In this document: in pieces, positions 23,770 to 33,739 of the stretch | Layout of the letters: each line of letters opens with the position of its first letter | Position numbering within the stretch: the stretch's first letter is position 1 | Assembly (NCBI GenBank): GCA_963728045.1 | Contig: CAVSIE010000002.1 | Coordinates: forward strand, 372,001 to 436,000 | Length of the DNA stretch: 64,000 nt | Direction of reading: 5' to 3' | From: VRUE01 sp963728045 | Lineage (GTDB): Bacteria; Actinomycetota; Thermoleophilia; Solirubrobacterales; 70-9 | Position numbers and translations under genes: made by a program | The notes under the pieces: model-generated | Databases searched by the model: none | What the model saw: only the letters and a program-made list of their open reading frames with translations | What the model was told of the DNA's origin: nothing

Positions 23770-24117
23770 CTAGGCCGTGCGACCTCGCATGCGGGCGACG
23801 GCCCGGCGCGTCTGGCTTCGCTTGCGGCGCAGCTCGCGGTGCTTCTTGACCTGACGGCGGATGTCCTCGGCCAGTTCGTGGATCGTGTGCGCCATCTCGG
23901 GCGAGGCCTCGTGGGCCCGCAGCGTCTTCCCCTTCAGCCTGAGAGTCGCCTCGGCCACCTGGCTGTCAGTTATGGAGGGATTTCGCTCTTCGGAGATCTC
24001 GACATCGAGCGTCGCCAGCTCCGAGACTTGCTTCCCCACCCGGCGAAATCGCTTCGTCACGTGTTCCCGCAGCTCATCGTCGATCTCGACGTTGCGACCA
24101 CGAATCTCGATCCGCAT
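23770..24117 (-). CDS. hpf: Ribosome hibernation-promoting factor, short form (HPF/RaiA family)
   Basis: 115 residues. MRIEIRGRNVEIDDELREHVTKRFRRVGK, then LDVEISEERNP and the VAEATLRLKGKTLRAHEASPEMAHTIHELAEDIRRQVKKHRE block match the S30AE beta-alpha-beta-beta-beta-alpha domain that binds the 30S decoding centre. The C-terminal dimerisation domain of long HPF is absent; instead there is a 20-residue basic tail (RRKRSQTRRAVARMRGRTA). The start is ATG at 24115-24117, with AAGGAGG 6 bp upstream; an in-frame ATG 45 bp earlier would add non-conserved residues. It is separated from comF by palindrome copy 3 and from secA by 46 bp. Confidence 0.9.
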   Translation of the reverse strand: MRIEIRGRNVEIDDELREHVTKRFRRVGKQVSELATLDVEISEERNPSITDSQVAEATLRLKGKTLRAHEASPEMAHTIHELAEDIRRQVKKHRELRRKRSQTRRAVARMRGRTA

Positions 24118-24175
24118 AGTGCCTCCTTCGGGCTGGGTCGTCTGATCGTACGCCCTTGCCACTACCCCGGCAAGG

Positions 24176-24282
24176 GGGAAGCAGGCACTGCGCCCTGCTC
24201 AACTTTTTCGGTCGGCCTGAGCAGTCGTCCGCGATCGAAACGGCCGAAAAAGTACAAGCCGCAGGGGGCAGTGCCATTCCCT
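24176..24282. repeat. Long palindromic element, copy 3
   Basis: The inner 15-bp arms (24184-24198 and 24261-24275, one mismatch) are extended outward by GGGAA/TTCCC. In minus orientation the core is CTTGTACTTTTTCGG (24258-24244) and CCGAAAAAGTTGAGC (24211-24197), with TCGCGGACGACTGC between. The element ends 3 bp before the comF stop codon and precedes hpf, so unlike copies 1 and 2 it lies between two genes on the same strand. Confidence 0.85.
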
Positions 24283-24285
24283 CTC

Positions 24286-24909
24286 TTACAGGCGGCGGGC
24301 AAAGGTGACGGCCACCACGCGCACAGCGCCGTGCGTTCGGAGAGCTGCGGCGCAGGATGAGAGGGTGGCGCCGGTCGTTAGGACGTCGTCTACGAGGAGG
24401 ACGCTGCGGGGGACCGGGCCCTTGACTTGGATCTGGGGCGGGTGGCCTATGCGCTGGGCGCGGCGCTTGCCTACCTGCCGGCCTCCGCCCTGGCGAGAGA
24501 GACAGGGGGTCAGCGGGGTGTCGAGGCGGGTAGCGAGCGCTGCCGCTATCTCAGCGGCTGGGTCGAAGCCGCGTCGCATCGAGCGGAGAGTGGCGGTCGG
24601 GACGGGGACGATCGCGCCGCTGAGCAGGTTCGCTGGGGCGAGCCAGTGGATCCGGTCGGCCATCAGCTCCGCGACGGGGAGCAGCTGACGGAACTTGAGG
24701 GCGGCGACCAGGTCGCGGGCGATGCCCTCGTGCGGCGCCGAGGACCAGGCGCGGTCGAGGCCGGGGGGACCAGCACCGGTAAACGGCGACGCGGCCGCCA
24801 GGCGCCGACCACAACGGTTGCATACGACTGCCTCGGGACGACAAGCGCGCCCGCAGGCCGCGCAGAACGGCGGGACGAGGCTGGTGGCGACGGCGTTCAG
24901 TGCCTTCAC
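24286..24909 (-). CDS. comF: ComF-family phosphoribosyltransferase-like protein
   Basis: 207 residues, GTG start. An N-terminal zinc ribbon (FCAACGRACRPEAVVCNRCG) is followed by a type I PRTase fold with the PRPP loop VLLVDDVLTTGATLSSCAAAL near residue 175 and the substrate hood SMRRGFDPAAEIAAALA and KRRAQR. ComF proteins are needed for DNA uptake in competent bacteria; orthologues are also universal in non-competent actinobacteria, so competence cannot be inferred. Gene order comF-hpf-secA-prfB is as in Bacillus. It is bounded at its 3' end by palindrome copy 3. Confidence 0.92.
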   Translation of the reverse strand: MKALNAVATSLVPPFCAACGRACRPEAVVCNRCGRRLAAASPFTGAGPPGLDRAWSSAPHEGIARDLVAALKFRQLLPVAELMADRIHWLAPANLLSGAIVPVPTATLRSMRRGFDPAAEIAAALATRLDTPLTPCLSRQGGGRQVGKRRAQRIGHPPQIQVKGPVPRSVLLVDDVLTTGATLSSCAAALRTHGAVRVVAVTFARRL

Positions 24910-24965
24910 GCCCCGATCCTCTGGGCTGCCGGCGCACGCGTGGCGCGCGCAATGTCAATTTTCTG

Positions 24966-25982
24966 TCAGGACTCGGCCCGGTCGATGCGACCGGCGATGC
25001 CGCCGGCGAGGATCGCGCCAGCGGGCAACTCCGCCCCCGCAAGCAGGATCGAGTCGCGCACCCAAGCGCCGGCGCCGACCCGGCAGCCGTCACCGACGAT
25101 CGCCGGGCCCTGGATCCGTACGCCCGAGCCAAGCTCGACTCCGGCGCCAATCAGCGCCAGCCCCTCAACCTCAGCGCCCTCCAGGGGCACGGCGGAACGG
25201 ATACCAGGCGCAACCTCCGGTGCGCCCGTGTCAACGGCGACGGCGCCGCCGAGAGCATCGAAGTTGCTCTGCCGCAGCTCCTCGAGGTTGCCGATGTCAT
25301 TCCAGTAGGCGTCGATCTCGTGCGAGTAGAAGGGCACGTCGCTCTCGAGCAATGCCGGGAAGACGTCCATCGCCCAGTCGGCGAAGCCGGGAGGGTCGTC
25401 GCCGCCGGCCGCCTTGCTCGTGCCCGGCGGCGGGAAGAAGTCATAGACCTCGACCCGGAACATGTAGATGCAGGTGTTGGCGAGGTCGGAGAGCGCCTCA
25501 GCCGGCTCGGGCTTCTCCTGGAAGCCCTGGATACGCCCGTCGGCATCGGCGATCACCACTCCGAACTCGCTGGTGTCGGGGACACGCTTGGTCGCAACCG
25601 TCGCCAACCCGTCGTGGGACTCGTGGAACGCGCGCATCGCCGCCAGGTCGATGTCGGTCAGCGCGTCGCCCGCGATCACCAGGAACGAGTCGCCGAGGAA
25701 GTCGGCGACGTTGCGAACGCCGCCGGCGGTCCCCAGCAGCTGCTCCTCGCGGCTGTAGGACAACTCGAGCCCGAACTCGGAGCCGTCGCCGAAATGGCCT
25801 TCGATCGTCTCCGGGAACCAGTGCAGGTTGGCGATCGTCTCGGTGAAGCCGTGGCGGGCCAGCAGACGTATGCCGTGCTCCATCACTGGCCGGTTGAGGA
25901 CCGGCGCCATCGGCTTCGGGATGCCGTAGGTGATCGGACGCAGCCGGGTCCCGAGCCCGGCTGCCAAGACCATCGCTTTCAT
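24966..25982 (-). CDS. NDP-sugar nucleotidyltransferase with C-terminal hexapeptide segment
   Basis: 338 residues. The N-terminal Rossmann-type NTP transferase signature is MVLAAGLGTRLRPITYGIPKP, followed by REEQLLGTAGGVRNVADFL and IAGDALTDIDLAAM; AYWNDIGNLEELRQSN marks the end of the catalytic domain. From about 265 on, short left-handed beta-helix-like repeats appear (EGLALIGAGVELGSGVRIQG, AIVGDGCRVGAGAWVRDSIL). Mannose-1-phosphate guanylyltransferase or glucose-1-phosphate thymidylyltransferase are both possible. With the PGI/PMI and a second transferase nearby, GDP-mannose synthesis is a reasonable inference. ATG start, 30 bp after the ahcY stop. Confidence 0.85.
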   Translation of the reverse strand: MKAMVLAAGLGTRLRPITYGIPKPMAPVLNRPVMEHGIRLLARHGFTETIANLHWFPETIEGHFGDGSEFGLELSYSREEQLLGTAGGVRNVADFLGDSFLVIAGDALTDIDLAAMRAFHESHDGLATVATKRVPDTSEFGVVIADADGRIQGFQEKPEPAEALSDLANTCIYMFRVEVYDFFPPPGTSKAAGGDDPPGFADWAMDVFPALLESDVPFYSHEIDAYWNDIGNLEELRQSNFDALGGAVAVDTGAPEVAPGIRSAVPLEGAEVEGLALIGAGVELGSGVRIQGPAIVGDGCRVGAGAWVRDSILLAGAELPAGAILAGGIAGRIDRAES

Positions 25983-26012
25983 GCGCTGCCCACCGCCCCA
26001 GACGCGGTTATC

Positions 26013-27431
<1,419 letters not shown>

Positions 27432-27479
27432 CGATTCCCTTTCGTTTCTTTGGTCCCGGCGAAGGATACGTAGGACGGC

Positions 27480-28466
27480 TCAGGGACGCCCGAGCGCGGC
27501 CTTGAGCTCGTCGATCGCCTCGACTGCGAGGGGATCGACGCCGCGGGACTCGGCCAGCCTCACCGAGACGAGGTCGCCTAGCATCGTCGCCCAGAGCAGG
27601 CGGGCGACCCGGCTCTCCCCCTCGGTCTCGAGCCGAACGACCTCCGCTCCGCTAGCCTCGACCGCAGCGGCAGTCAGCTCGAAGCGGCGGCGCTCGTGCG
27701 GGTGCTGGTCGCGGTCTTCGAGCATCACCGCAGCGAGCCGGGCCCCGGTCGAAGCGGCGCCGGCCCAGCCGCAGATCTCGTTGTGGTTGGCCTCGGGCAG
27801 CTCGGAGAAAAAGGCGGGGACCTTGGCGTTCTCGTTGATCTGCCCTTTCCAGCGACGGGCGACCGCGATCGTGAGGTCGGCGCCGTGGATCACCGGCAGC
27901 CTCCCCTCGAGGCGCGCAGCGATCTCAGCGGCGCGGGCCTGCAGCTCGTCCGCCTGCTCGCGCAGAAAGGATGAGGCAGCCTCGATCTCAGCATCGATGC
28001 GGGGCGCGGCGCCAGCGAGCGCGGCGACCTGCGCGACGCAGGTCAGCGTGTAAGCGACTGCCGCGCGAGGAGCCGGCAGCAGGCCTGGCAAGCCGATCAC
28101 TGGGACCCCAGCCTGGCGCGCCTCCTCGACCAGCTCCCCTCCGGCACTGGTGACGATACGACGGGCGCCGAGCGCCTCGGCGGCAGCGAAGCAGACGAGG
28201 GTCTCCTCGGTGTCTCCGGAGTAGCTGGAGAAAAGCAGCGTCCAGTCCCGAGTCACCCAGCTCGGCAACTCATAGCCCCGCACGGTGACAAGCGGCTTGA
28301 CCAAGCGGTCGCCGAGCGCCGCGGTGGCGAGATCGCCGCCGATTGCAGAGCCGCCCATGCCGCAGACGATCACTCCGGCCGCATCGGCGGGCTCGAGGCG
28401 CGCGGACTCGACCCGCCAGAGAGCGTCGGGTAGGTGATCGGGAATGGCGAGGATGTCGTCCAACAT
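27480..28466 (-). CDS. Bifunctional phosphoglucose/phosphomannose isomerase (SIS family)
   Basis: 328 residues, the length and layout of the compact archaeal/actinobacterial PGI/PMI rather than the 550-residue PGI. The first SIS domain contains VIVCGMGGSAIGGDLATAAL, TLLFSSYSGDTEETLVCFAAA and ARRIVTSAGGELVEEAR. The C-terminal half contains RWKGQINENAKVPAFFSELPEANHNEICGW, whose Glu and His are catalytic in the family. Its ATG overlaps by one base the stop of the nucleotidyltransferase gene upstream (TGATG), so both are one transcript. Likely supplies mannose-6-phosphate for GDP-mannose. Confidence 0.88.
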   Translation of the reverse strand: MLDDILAIPDHLPDALWRVESARLEPADAAGVIVCGMGGSAIGGDLATAALGDRLVKPLVTVRGYELPSWVTRDWTLLFSSYSGDTEETLVCFAAAEALGARRIVTSAGGELVEEARQAGVPVIGLPGLLPAPRAAVAYTLTCVAQVAALAGAAPRIDAEIEAASSFLREQADELQARAAEIAARLEGRLPVIHGADLTIAVARRWKGQINENAKVPAFFSELPEANHNEICGWAGAASTGARLAAVMLEDRDQHPHERRRFELTAAAVEASGAEVVRLETEGESRVARLLWATMLGDLVSVRLAESRGVDPLAVEAIDELKAALGRP

Positions 28467-29446
28467 CAGGCGGGCACTCTCTCATCCCGGCCGATTACGG
28501 CGCAGTCGACCTCCGCCCCCGCTGCAATCTCGACACCCGCCGAGAGGATCGAGCCGCGGACCTGGGCCTCGCCGCCGACGGTGCATCGCTCGAGCAAGAC
28601 CGATTCGCTCACCTGGGCGCCGGCCGCCACCTGACAGCCAGGACCGACCACGGCGCGGGGGCCGATCGCGGCGCCTTCGGCCACCCGCGCCCCGGCCCCG
28701 ACCCAGAGGCCGGGCGCGGTCGGCGCGACCCTGGTCTCGACCCGGCCCTCGAGGATGTCCCAGCTCGCCTGCAGGTAGCGCTCGGGCGTGCCGATGTCCA
28801 TCCAGTAGCCGTCGAGGCGCAACCCGTGCAGGCCGTCGCCGACCAACCGCGGGAAGACGTCGCGCTCGATCGAGACCTTCTCGCCGGCGGGAATCAGGTC
28901 GAGCGCCGAGCGGTCGAGCACGTACATCCCGGCGTTGACCTCCCCCGGCGCTCGCTCCCCGGCCTTCTCCAGGAACTCCAGCACCGCGCCGTTCGCGCCG
29001 GTGCTGACGAGGCCATAGGCGGAGGAGTCCTCGACCGGGTGCAGGCCGAGCGTCGCCCGCGCGTCGCGATCTGCGTGGGCGGCGAGCAGGGCGCTGAGGT
29101 CGAGATCGGTCAGGACGTCCCCGTTGAGGACGAGGAAGCGCCGGTCGAGCTCGTCGCCGAGCTCTTCCGCGACGAAGCGGATCGCGCCCGCGGTGCCGCG
29201 CGGCTCCGGCTCGACGACGTAACGGATCCGCACCCCGGCCGACTCCCCCCCACCGAGCGCCTCGCGCAGCGCCTCGGGCATGAAGCCGCAGGCGAGCACG
29301 ACCTCGGTGACCCCGTGCCCCGCCAGCCACTCGACCATGTAGGCGAGAAAGGGCCGGTCGACGAGCGTCAGCGCCGGCTTCGGCACCGACTCGGTCAGGG
29401 GGCGCAGGCGAGTCCCTTCGCCTCCGACTAGGACTATCGCCTGCAC
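28466..29446 (-). CDS. Sugar-nucleotide pyrophosphorylase (GDP-mannose/dTDP-glucose type)
   Basis: 326 residues from GTG 29444-29446, two bases after the UDP-glucose dehydrogenase stop. The NTP-transferase signature is VQAIVLVGGEGTRLRPLTE, then EPEPRGTAGAIRFVAEEL, LNGDVLTDLDLSALL and DGYWMDIGTPERYLQAS. The C-terminal 90 residues form a hexapeptide beta-helix (GAGARVAEGAAIGPRAVVGP, GAQVSESVLLERCTVGGEAQ). This is the architecture of mannose-1-phosphate guanylyltransferases (ManB/ManC-like) that feed glycan synthesis. Second such enzyme in the window, and more canonical than the one at 25 kb. Confidence 0.87.
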   Translation of the reverse strand: MQAIVLVGGEGTRLRPLTESVPKPALTLVDRPFLAYMVEWLAGHGVTEVVLACGFMPEALREALGGGESAGVRIRYVVEPEPRGTAGAIRFVAEELGDELDRRFLVLNGDVLTDLDLSALLAAHADRDARATLGLHPVEDSSAYGLVSTGANGAVLEFLEKAGERAPGEVNAGMYVLDRSALDLIPAGEKVSIERDVFPRLVGDGLHGLRLDGYWMDIGTPERYLQASWDILEGRVETRVAPTAPGLWVGAGARVAEGAAIGPRAVVGPGCQVAAGAQVSESVLLERCTVGGEAQVRGSILSAGVEIAAGAEVDCAVIGRDERVPA

Positions 29447-29448
29447 GG

Positions 29449-30762
29449 CTAGTCCGTCGTGCCTGCGGGCACGGGCTCTTCGATCGCCCGACCGATCCCC
29501 TCGTACTCGAAGCCCGCCGCGCGCAGTTGGCTCGCGTCGAGGAAGTTGCGCCCGTCGACGAGCAGCGGCCGCGCCATCCGCGCCGCCGCCTCGTTCCAGT
29601 CGAGCTCGGCGAACTCGGCCCACTCGGTGACCAGGACCGCCGCGTCCGCTCCCGCGAGGGCGTCCAGCGCCGACTCACGTAGCTCGACCTCGCCGAGCAG
29701 GCTCCGGGCGGCCTCGGCGGCGACCGGATCGTAGGCGACGACCTCCGCCCCCTCTCCTTCCAGCCGCGCCGCCAGCACCAGGCTCGATGCCTCGCGCATG
29801 TCGTCGGTGTCGGGCTTGAAGGCGAGGCCGAGCAGCGCCACACGCTTGCCCAGTAGCGACCCGAGGCGCCTCTGCAGCTTGCCGACCACGCGCCGCTTCT
29901 GCAGCTCGTTCACCTCGATCACCGCGTTGAGCAGCTGGAAGTGGTAGCCGCTGTTCCCAGCCAGCATCTTCAGCGCGCTGACGTCCTTGGGGAAGCACGA
30001 TCCGCCGTACCCGATCCCAGCCCGCAGGAAGGAGGCGCCGATGCGCTGGTCGAGGCCCATCCCCCGCGCGACCTCGGCGACGTCGGCGCCGACCTCCTCG
30101 CAGACGTTGGCGATCTCGTTGACGAAGGAGATCTTGGTCGCGAGGAAGGCGTTGGAAGCAAGCTTGATCATCTCGGCGCTGGCCACGTCGGTGCGCACGA
30201 TCTCGCCGCCCAGAGGCTCGTAGAGGCGGGCGACGGCATCGCCGGCGTGCTCGTCGCCGGCATCGGCGCCGATCACGACGCGGTCGGGGTGCATGAAGTC
30301 CTCGACCGCGGACCCCTCCTTGAGGAACTCGGGGCAGGAGACGTAGGCCAGGCCGCGCAGGTCGCGGCGGATCGACTCCCCCGTCCCCGCCGGCACCGTG
30401 CTCTTCATGATCAGGACGTGCCCGCTGTCCGCGCGCAGGTCGCCGACCACCGAGCGGACCCGGGAGAGGTCGGCGTCGCCGGAGCGGGTGGGCGGCGTGT
30501 CGACGCAGACGAACAGCAGCCGTGCGGCGTCGAGCAGCTCGCCCATGTCCGTGGTGAAGGTGAGCCGCTCCGCGTTGCGCCTCAGCAGCGCTTCGAGGCC
30601 GGGCTCATGGATCGTCGTCTCCCCACGCGAAAGCGCCTCGACCTTCTCGGCGACGATGTCGCGCGCCACCACCCTGTGCCCGAGCTCGGCGAAGCAGGCG
30701 GCGGTGACCAGCCCGACCCAGCCGACCCCGATCACGCCGATCGGCTCTCTGTCTCCATTCAT
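29449..30762 (-). CDS. UDP-glucose 6-dehydrogenase family protein
   Basis: 437 residues. NAD-binding GVIGVGWVGLVTAACFAELGH, the conserved LLFVCVDTPPTRSGDADLS, STVPAGTGESIRR, PEFLKEGSAVEDFMHPDRVVIG, the catalytic Cys in GIGYGGSCFPKDVSALKM, and a C-terminal UDP-binding half with ALLGLAFKPDTDDMREASS. Oxidises UDP-glucose to UDP-glucuronate (a GDP-mannose dehydrogenase has the same motifs). The ATG overlaps the LCP gene stop by 4 bp (ATGA). Links glucose nucleotides to acidic exopolysaccharide or cell-wall glycan. Confidence 0.9.
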   Translation of the reverse strand: MNGDREPIGVIGVGWVGLVTAACFAELGHRVVARDIVAEKVEALSRGETTIHEPGLEALLRRNAERLTFTTDMGELLDAARLLFVCVDTPPTRSGDADLSRVRSVVGDLRADSGHVLIMKSTVPAGTGESIRRDLRGLAYVSCPEFLKEGSAVEDFMHPDRVVIGADAGDEHAGDAVARLYEPLGGEIVRTDVASAEMIKLASNAFLATKISFVNEIANVCEEVGADVAEVARGMGLDQRIGASFLRAGIGYGGSCFPKDVSALKMLAGNSGYHFQLLNAVIEVNELQKRRVVGKLQRRLGSLLGKRVALLGLAFKPDTDDMREASSLVLAARLEGEGAEVVAYDPVAAEAARSLLGEVELRESALDALAGADAAVLVTEWAEFAELDWNEAAARMARPLLVDGRNFLDASQLRAAGFEYEGIGRAIEEPVPAGTTD

Positions 30763-32390
30763 CGCAGTGCTCCTCCGCGTTTCTTCGGCTTCTTGTTGGG
30801 GATCTTGACGCTGGCCGAGCGCGCCATCCCGACCATCTGGTCGTTGGTCAGCACCCGCAGCAGGCTGTTCGCGATCCAGTAGGTGTTATCCCCCCTGTGC
30901 CAGGCGATCAACCTGATCCGGTCGCCGTCGAGGAAGATCTCGTACTCGCGATCGCGGATCGTCTGGGTGATACTGGGGCCGCTGAGGATAGGGGGATCGC
31001 TCCATCCCTGGATTCCCTGGACCCCGAAATAGTGGACGCCGTCCGGGAGTTCCATCGTCAGCACCATCCGGTAGGCGCCATGGCGATTGCCGTCGGTGTC
31101 CTTGAAGTGGTAGACGCGAGGGTCCTGGACGTGCAGTTCGGGATTGCTTTCCACGTACGCGGCGCCGGGCGGCAGCCGCGACGGGTAGAAGACCGGGAAG
31201 CCGTGGCTGACCTTGCGGGCCACGATCTTCGCCTCCAGCTCGCCGGCTTCGCCGGCCGCGACCAGGCCGTCGTCTCCGGGCGGCTTCGCCTTCACCCGCG
31301 GCTTTGGCTTCGGCTTGTCCCTCTTCGCTTTCTTCCCGCCCTTGGCTTTGCCCTTGCCCTTCGATTTGGACCCCCCGTCGGCCTCTTCCAGGGAGCCACG
31401 CGGACCGCCGCTCGCTTCGATCCCGAGGAACTGGTCGACCGCGCCCTGGATCGCTTCCGGCGTGGAGTAGACGAAGCTCGGGCCCAGTTCGGCCGGGAAG
31501 TCGACCTCGTTGATTTCGGCGTTGCGGGAGGCGATGAACAGCTTCATCACTTCGAGCATCGCCTCGGTGTCGCTGATGTCCGAGGTCGTGTAGCGGGTGA
31601 AGATGTCGATCAGCTCGTTGCGGCCCAGGACCAGGTCCTCGACCGGGACCCGCTGGCGCGCGGAGCTGAGGAAGTCCTGCTGGCGGGCCGCCCGCACCAG
31701 GTCGGTGTCGGTGTGGCGGTAGCGCACGTACTCGAGTGCCCTTTTCCCGCACATCAGCTGGTAGCCGGGCTGCACGTTGATCTCGGCGTACTGTTCGGAG
31801 GATTCCTCGTTGGAGTGGTAGTAGCGGCGGTCGATGTCGACGTAGACGCAGCCGATCGCGTAGACGGCGCGGACGAAGCCGAGGTAGTCGACGTTGACGA
31901 CGTGGTTGATCGGCAGGCCGGTCAGTTCCTTGACCACCCGCAGGGTCAGTTTCGGACCGCCGTAGGCGAAGGCGGCGGAGAACTTTTCGGTGCCGACGCC
32001 CGGGATTTCGACCTTGAGGTCGCGCGGGATCGACATCAGCGCGATCGCGTCGTTGTCGGGGTCGAGGCGCAGCAGGATCGTCGTATCGGAGCGACCGGGG
32101 TCTTCCGGTTCGCTCGCTCGCTTGTCGGAGCCGAGGATGAGGATGTTCTGCGGTTCGCCGCCATTCGTGTTGGCGAGGAAGCGGTCGACTTTGTTGCGCA
32201 GCACGTCGTTGTGGGAGAGGGCGTCGGCGATGCTGCCCACGTAGAGCAGGATGCTGGTCGCGGTCGCCGCCGCCATCACCGAGACGATCACCGCGGAGCC
32301 GAGTGTGAAGCGCCACCAGTAGCGCTTCGGCTTCGGTGGCAGCTCGTGGTCGCCGGAGGGTGGCGGCTTCTTGAAAGCCGGCTCGATCAC
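30759..32390 (-). CDS. LytR-CpsA-Psr (LCP) family protein with basic linker and extra C-terminal domain
   Basis: 543 residues from GTG 32388-32390. Short cytoplasmic start, one membrane helix (FTLGSAVIVSVMAAATATSILLYV), then the extracellular LCP phosphotransferase domain: NILILGSDKR, RSDTTILLRLDPDNDAIALMSIPRDLKVEI, CGKRALEYVRYRHTDTDLVRAARQQDFL. LCP enzymes ligate glycopolymers from undecaprenyl carriers to peptidoglycan. About residue 340 starts a Lys/Gly/Pro-rich linker (SKSKGKGKAKGGKKAKRDKPK), followed by about 150 residues of a second domain (HGFPVFYPSRLPPGAAYVES ... YFGVQGIQGWSDPPIL) that I do not recognise. It heads the polysaccharide genes and follows dapE-like by 4 bp. Confidence 0.88.
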   Translation of the reverse strand: MIEPAFKKPPPSGDHELPPKPKRYWWRFTLGSAVIVSVMAAATATSILLYVGSIADALSHNDVLRNKVDRFLANTNGGEPQNILILGSDKRASEPEDPGRSDTTILLRLDPDNDAIALMSIPRDLKVEIPGVGTEKFSAAFAYGGPKLTLRVVKELTGLPINHVVNVDYLGFVRAVYAIGCVYVDIDRRYYHSNEESSEQYAEINVQPGYQLMCGKRALEYVRYRHTDTDLVRAARQQDFLSSARQRVPVEDLVLGRNELIDIFTRYTTSDISDTEAMLEVMKLFIASRNAEINEVDFPAELGPSFVYSTPEAIQGAVDQFLGIEASGGPRGSLEEADGGSKSKGKGKAKGGKKAKRDKPKPKPRVKAKPPGDDGLVAAGEAGELEAKIVARKVSHGFPVFYPSRLPPGAAYVESNPELHVQDPRVYHFKDTDGNRHGAYRMVLTMELPDGVHYFGVQGIQGWSDPPILSGPSITQTIRDREYEIFLDGDRIRLIAWHRGDNTYWIANSLLRVLTNDQMVGMARSASVKIPNKKPKKRGGALR

Positions 32391-32394
32391 GAGC

Positions 32395-33483
32395 TCAGCC
32401 CTCCAGCTGCGCAGGGATCGAGCGCAGGAAAGACTCCAGCGTCTGCTGATAGGTCTCCAGCGAGGAGATCGAGACCCACTCCTCGGGGCCATGGTGCCCC
32501 GCCCCAGTCGGGCCGAACTCGACCGCCGGCACCCCCAGGCGCAGGAAGGAGACAGCGTCGGAGGCGCCGTCGCGACCGACGCTCATCGGCTCGCCATCGT
32601 GATGCGCCCGGGCTGCCTCGCTCAGCGCCCGCACGTAGGGCAGGTCGCGGTCGACGACCGCCGGCGGCCGGGTGAAGAGCGCCTCGACGGTCGCGTCGGG
32701 GACGGTGCGGATCTGCTCCAGCACTTCGGCGGGGTCCTGGTCGGGCAGGTAGCGGATGTCGACGTCGATCGCGCATCGGTCGGGCACCTTGTTGAGCGCG
32801 TCCCCGCCCCAGATGCGGCCGAGGTTGATCGAGGGGCGGTCGAACAGCTCCGAGCTGTGCCGGGCGAACGGTAGCGACTCGATACTGCGGAAAACGTCGT
32901 GTGCCTTCAGCACCGCGTTATCGCCCAGCCAGGGCGTGGCCCCGTGCGCGGCGGTGCCGCTCACCTGCAACCGCAGAGCCAGCACGCCCTTGGCCTCGAC
33001 CCCGATGTGGAGGTCGGTCGGCTCGCCGGTGATCGCGAAGTCGCCGAGGAAGCCGCTGTCGACCAGGTGATCGCTGCCCCGCTCCGCTTCCTCCTCTGAC
33101 TCCTCGTCGCCGACGATCCCGAGCCGCACCCGTACCTGCTCCTGGTCGCGCATCGCCGCGGTCGTCACCAGCATCGCCGCGATAGCTCCCTTCATGTCAT
33201 ACGCCCCGCGCCCGTAGAGCCGGTCGCCCTCGACCTGGGGCGCGAACTGGTCCGGCAGCCCGGGCACCACGTCGAGGTGCCCGTGCAGGACGACGGTCGG
33301 GCCATCCTCTGGCCCGACTTCGGCCCGCAGCACCGGCAGCCCCCGCACCTCATCGGTGCTCGCCTCGATCCCCCGTGCCTCCAGCCAGCCCTTGACGAAG
33401 CCGGCAGCTTCCAGCACCCCTTCCGGCTCAGCGGTCTCGTAGCCAATCAGCCGCGTCGCCAGCGCCACCAGCTCGTCGCTCAT
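32395..33483 (-). CDS. M20-family metallopeptidase (ArgE/DapE-like)
   Basis: 362 residues. Two-zinc amidohydrolase with VVLHGHLDVVPG (first His and Asp), YGRGAYDMKGAIAAML (bridging Asp), IVGDEESEEE (general base Glu plus ligand), ITGEPTD, and a C-terminal His in TGAGHHGPEEWVS. The dimerisation insert (AAHGATPWLGDNAVLKA) is normal. Succinyl-diaminopimelate desuccinylase, acetylornithine deacetylase and related amidases cannot be told apart. It is the first gene after the atp operon, with two long hairpins in between. Confidence 0.82.
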   Translation of the reverse strand: MSDELVALATRLIGYETAEPEGVLEAAGFVKGWLEARGIEASTDEVRGLPVLRAEVGPEDGPTVVLHGHLDVVPGLPDQFAPQVEGDRLYGRGAYDMKGAIAAMLVTTAAMRDQEQVRVRLGIVGDEESEEEAERGSDHLVDSGFLGDFAITGEPTDLHIGVEAKGVLALRLQVSGTAAHGATPWLGDNAVLKAHDVFRSIESLPFARHSSELFDRPSINLGRIWGGDALNKVPDRCAIDVDIRYLPDQDPAEVLEQIRTVPDATVEALFTRPPAVVDRDLPYVRALSEAARAHHDGEPMSVGRDGASDAVSFLRLGVPAVEFGPTGAGHHGPEEWVSISSLETYQQTLESFLRSIPAQLEG

Positions 33484-33511
33484 CCGTGCGCCTTTCGCGA
33501 GCTGGCAACAC

Positions 33512-33559
33512 GCGCATCCGAGATTGACCCACCCAGAATGGGGTCAAAGTCGGATGCGC
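33512..33559. terminator. Long hairpin upstream of the M20 peptidase gene
   Basis: GCGCATCCGA pairs perfectly with TCGGATGCGC (33512-33521 and 33550-33559), and after a 2-nt internal mismatch TTGACCC pairs with GGGTCAA, leaving a 10-nt loop. That is 17 bp of stem in 48 nt. No T tract follows on either strand. Together with the neighbouring palindrome it separates atpC from the next gene. Confidence 0.5.
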
Positions 33560-33589
33560 TGCTTCTGGCGGCTGCGGGGCTTTGTGGAA

Positions 33590-33733
33590 GAGGGGCCGAT
33601 GCCCCTCTGGGGCAATGTCGCGAAGCGGCGATATGCAATCTGTCATTTGCGCGGCCGCAGGCCGCGCTCAACCCTCGGGAGCGAAGGCCGAAGGCCGAGC
33701 GACCCAAATTGCCACAGAGGGGCATCGGCTCTC
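33590..33733. repeat. Large palindromic element at the end of the atp operon
   Basis: The outer arms (33590-33616 and 33708-33733) are complementary over about 24 bp, around CCGATGCCCCTCTG and CAGAGGGGCATCGG. In the 91-bp interior a perfect 8-bp GCGCGGCC/GGCCGCGC hairpin (33649-33667) and a small GGCCgaaGGCC stem are nested, giving a branched fold. The element ends 6 bp before the atpC stop codon. The core differs from the CTTGTACTTTTTCGG family. Confidence 0.75.
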
Positions 33734-33739
33734 TCTCGC

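Noticed and set aside
21984..23849. Plus-strand open frame of about 620 codons opposite secA
   Set aside because: The sense strand carries all SecA motifs; the antisense translation is low-complexity Leu/Val/Asp/Arg sequence.
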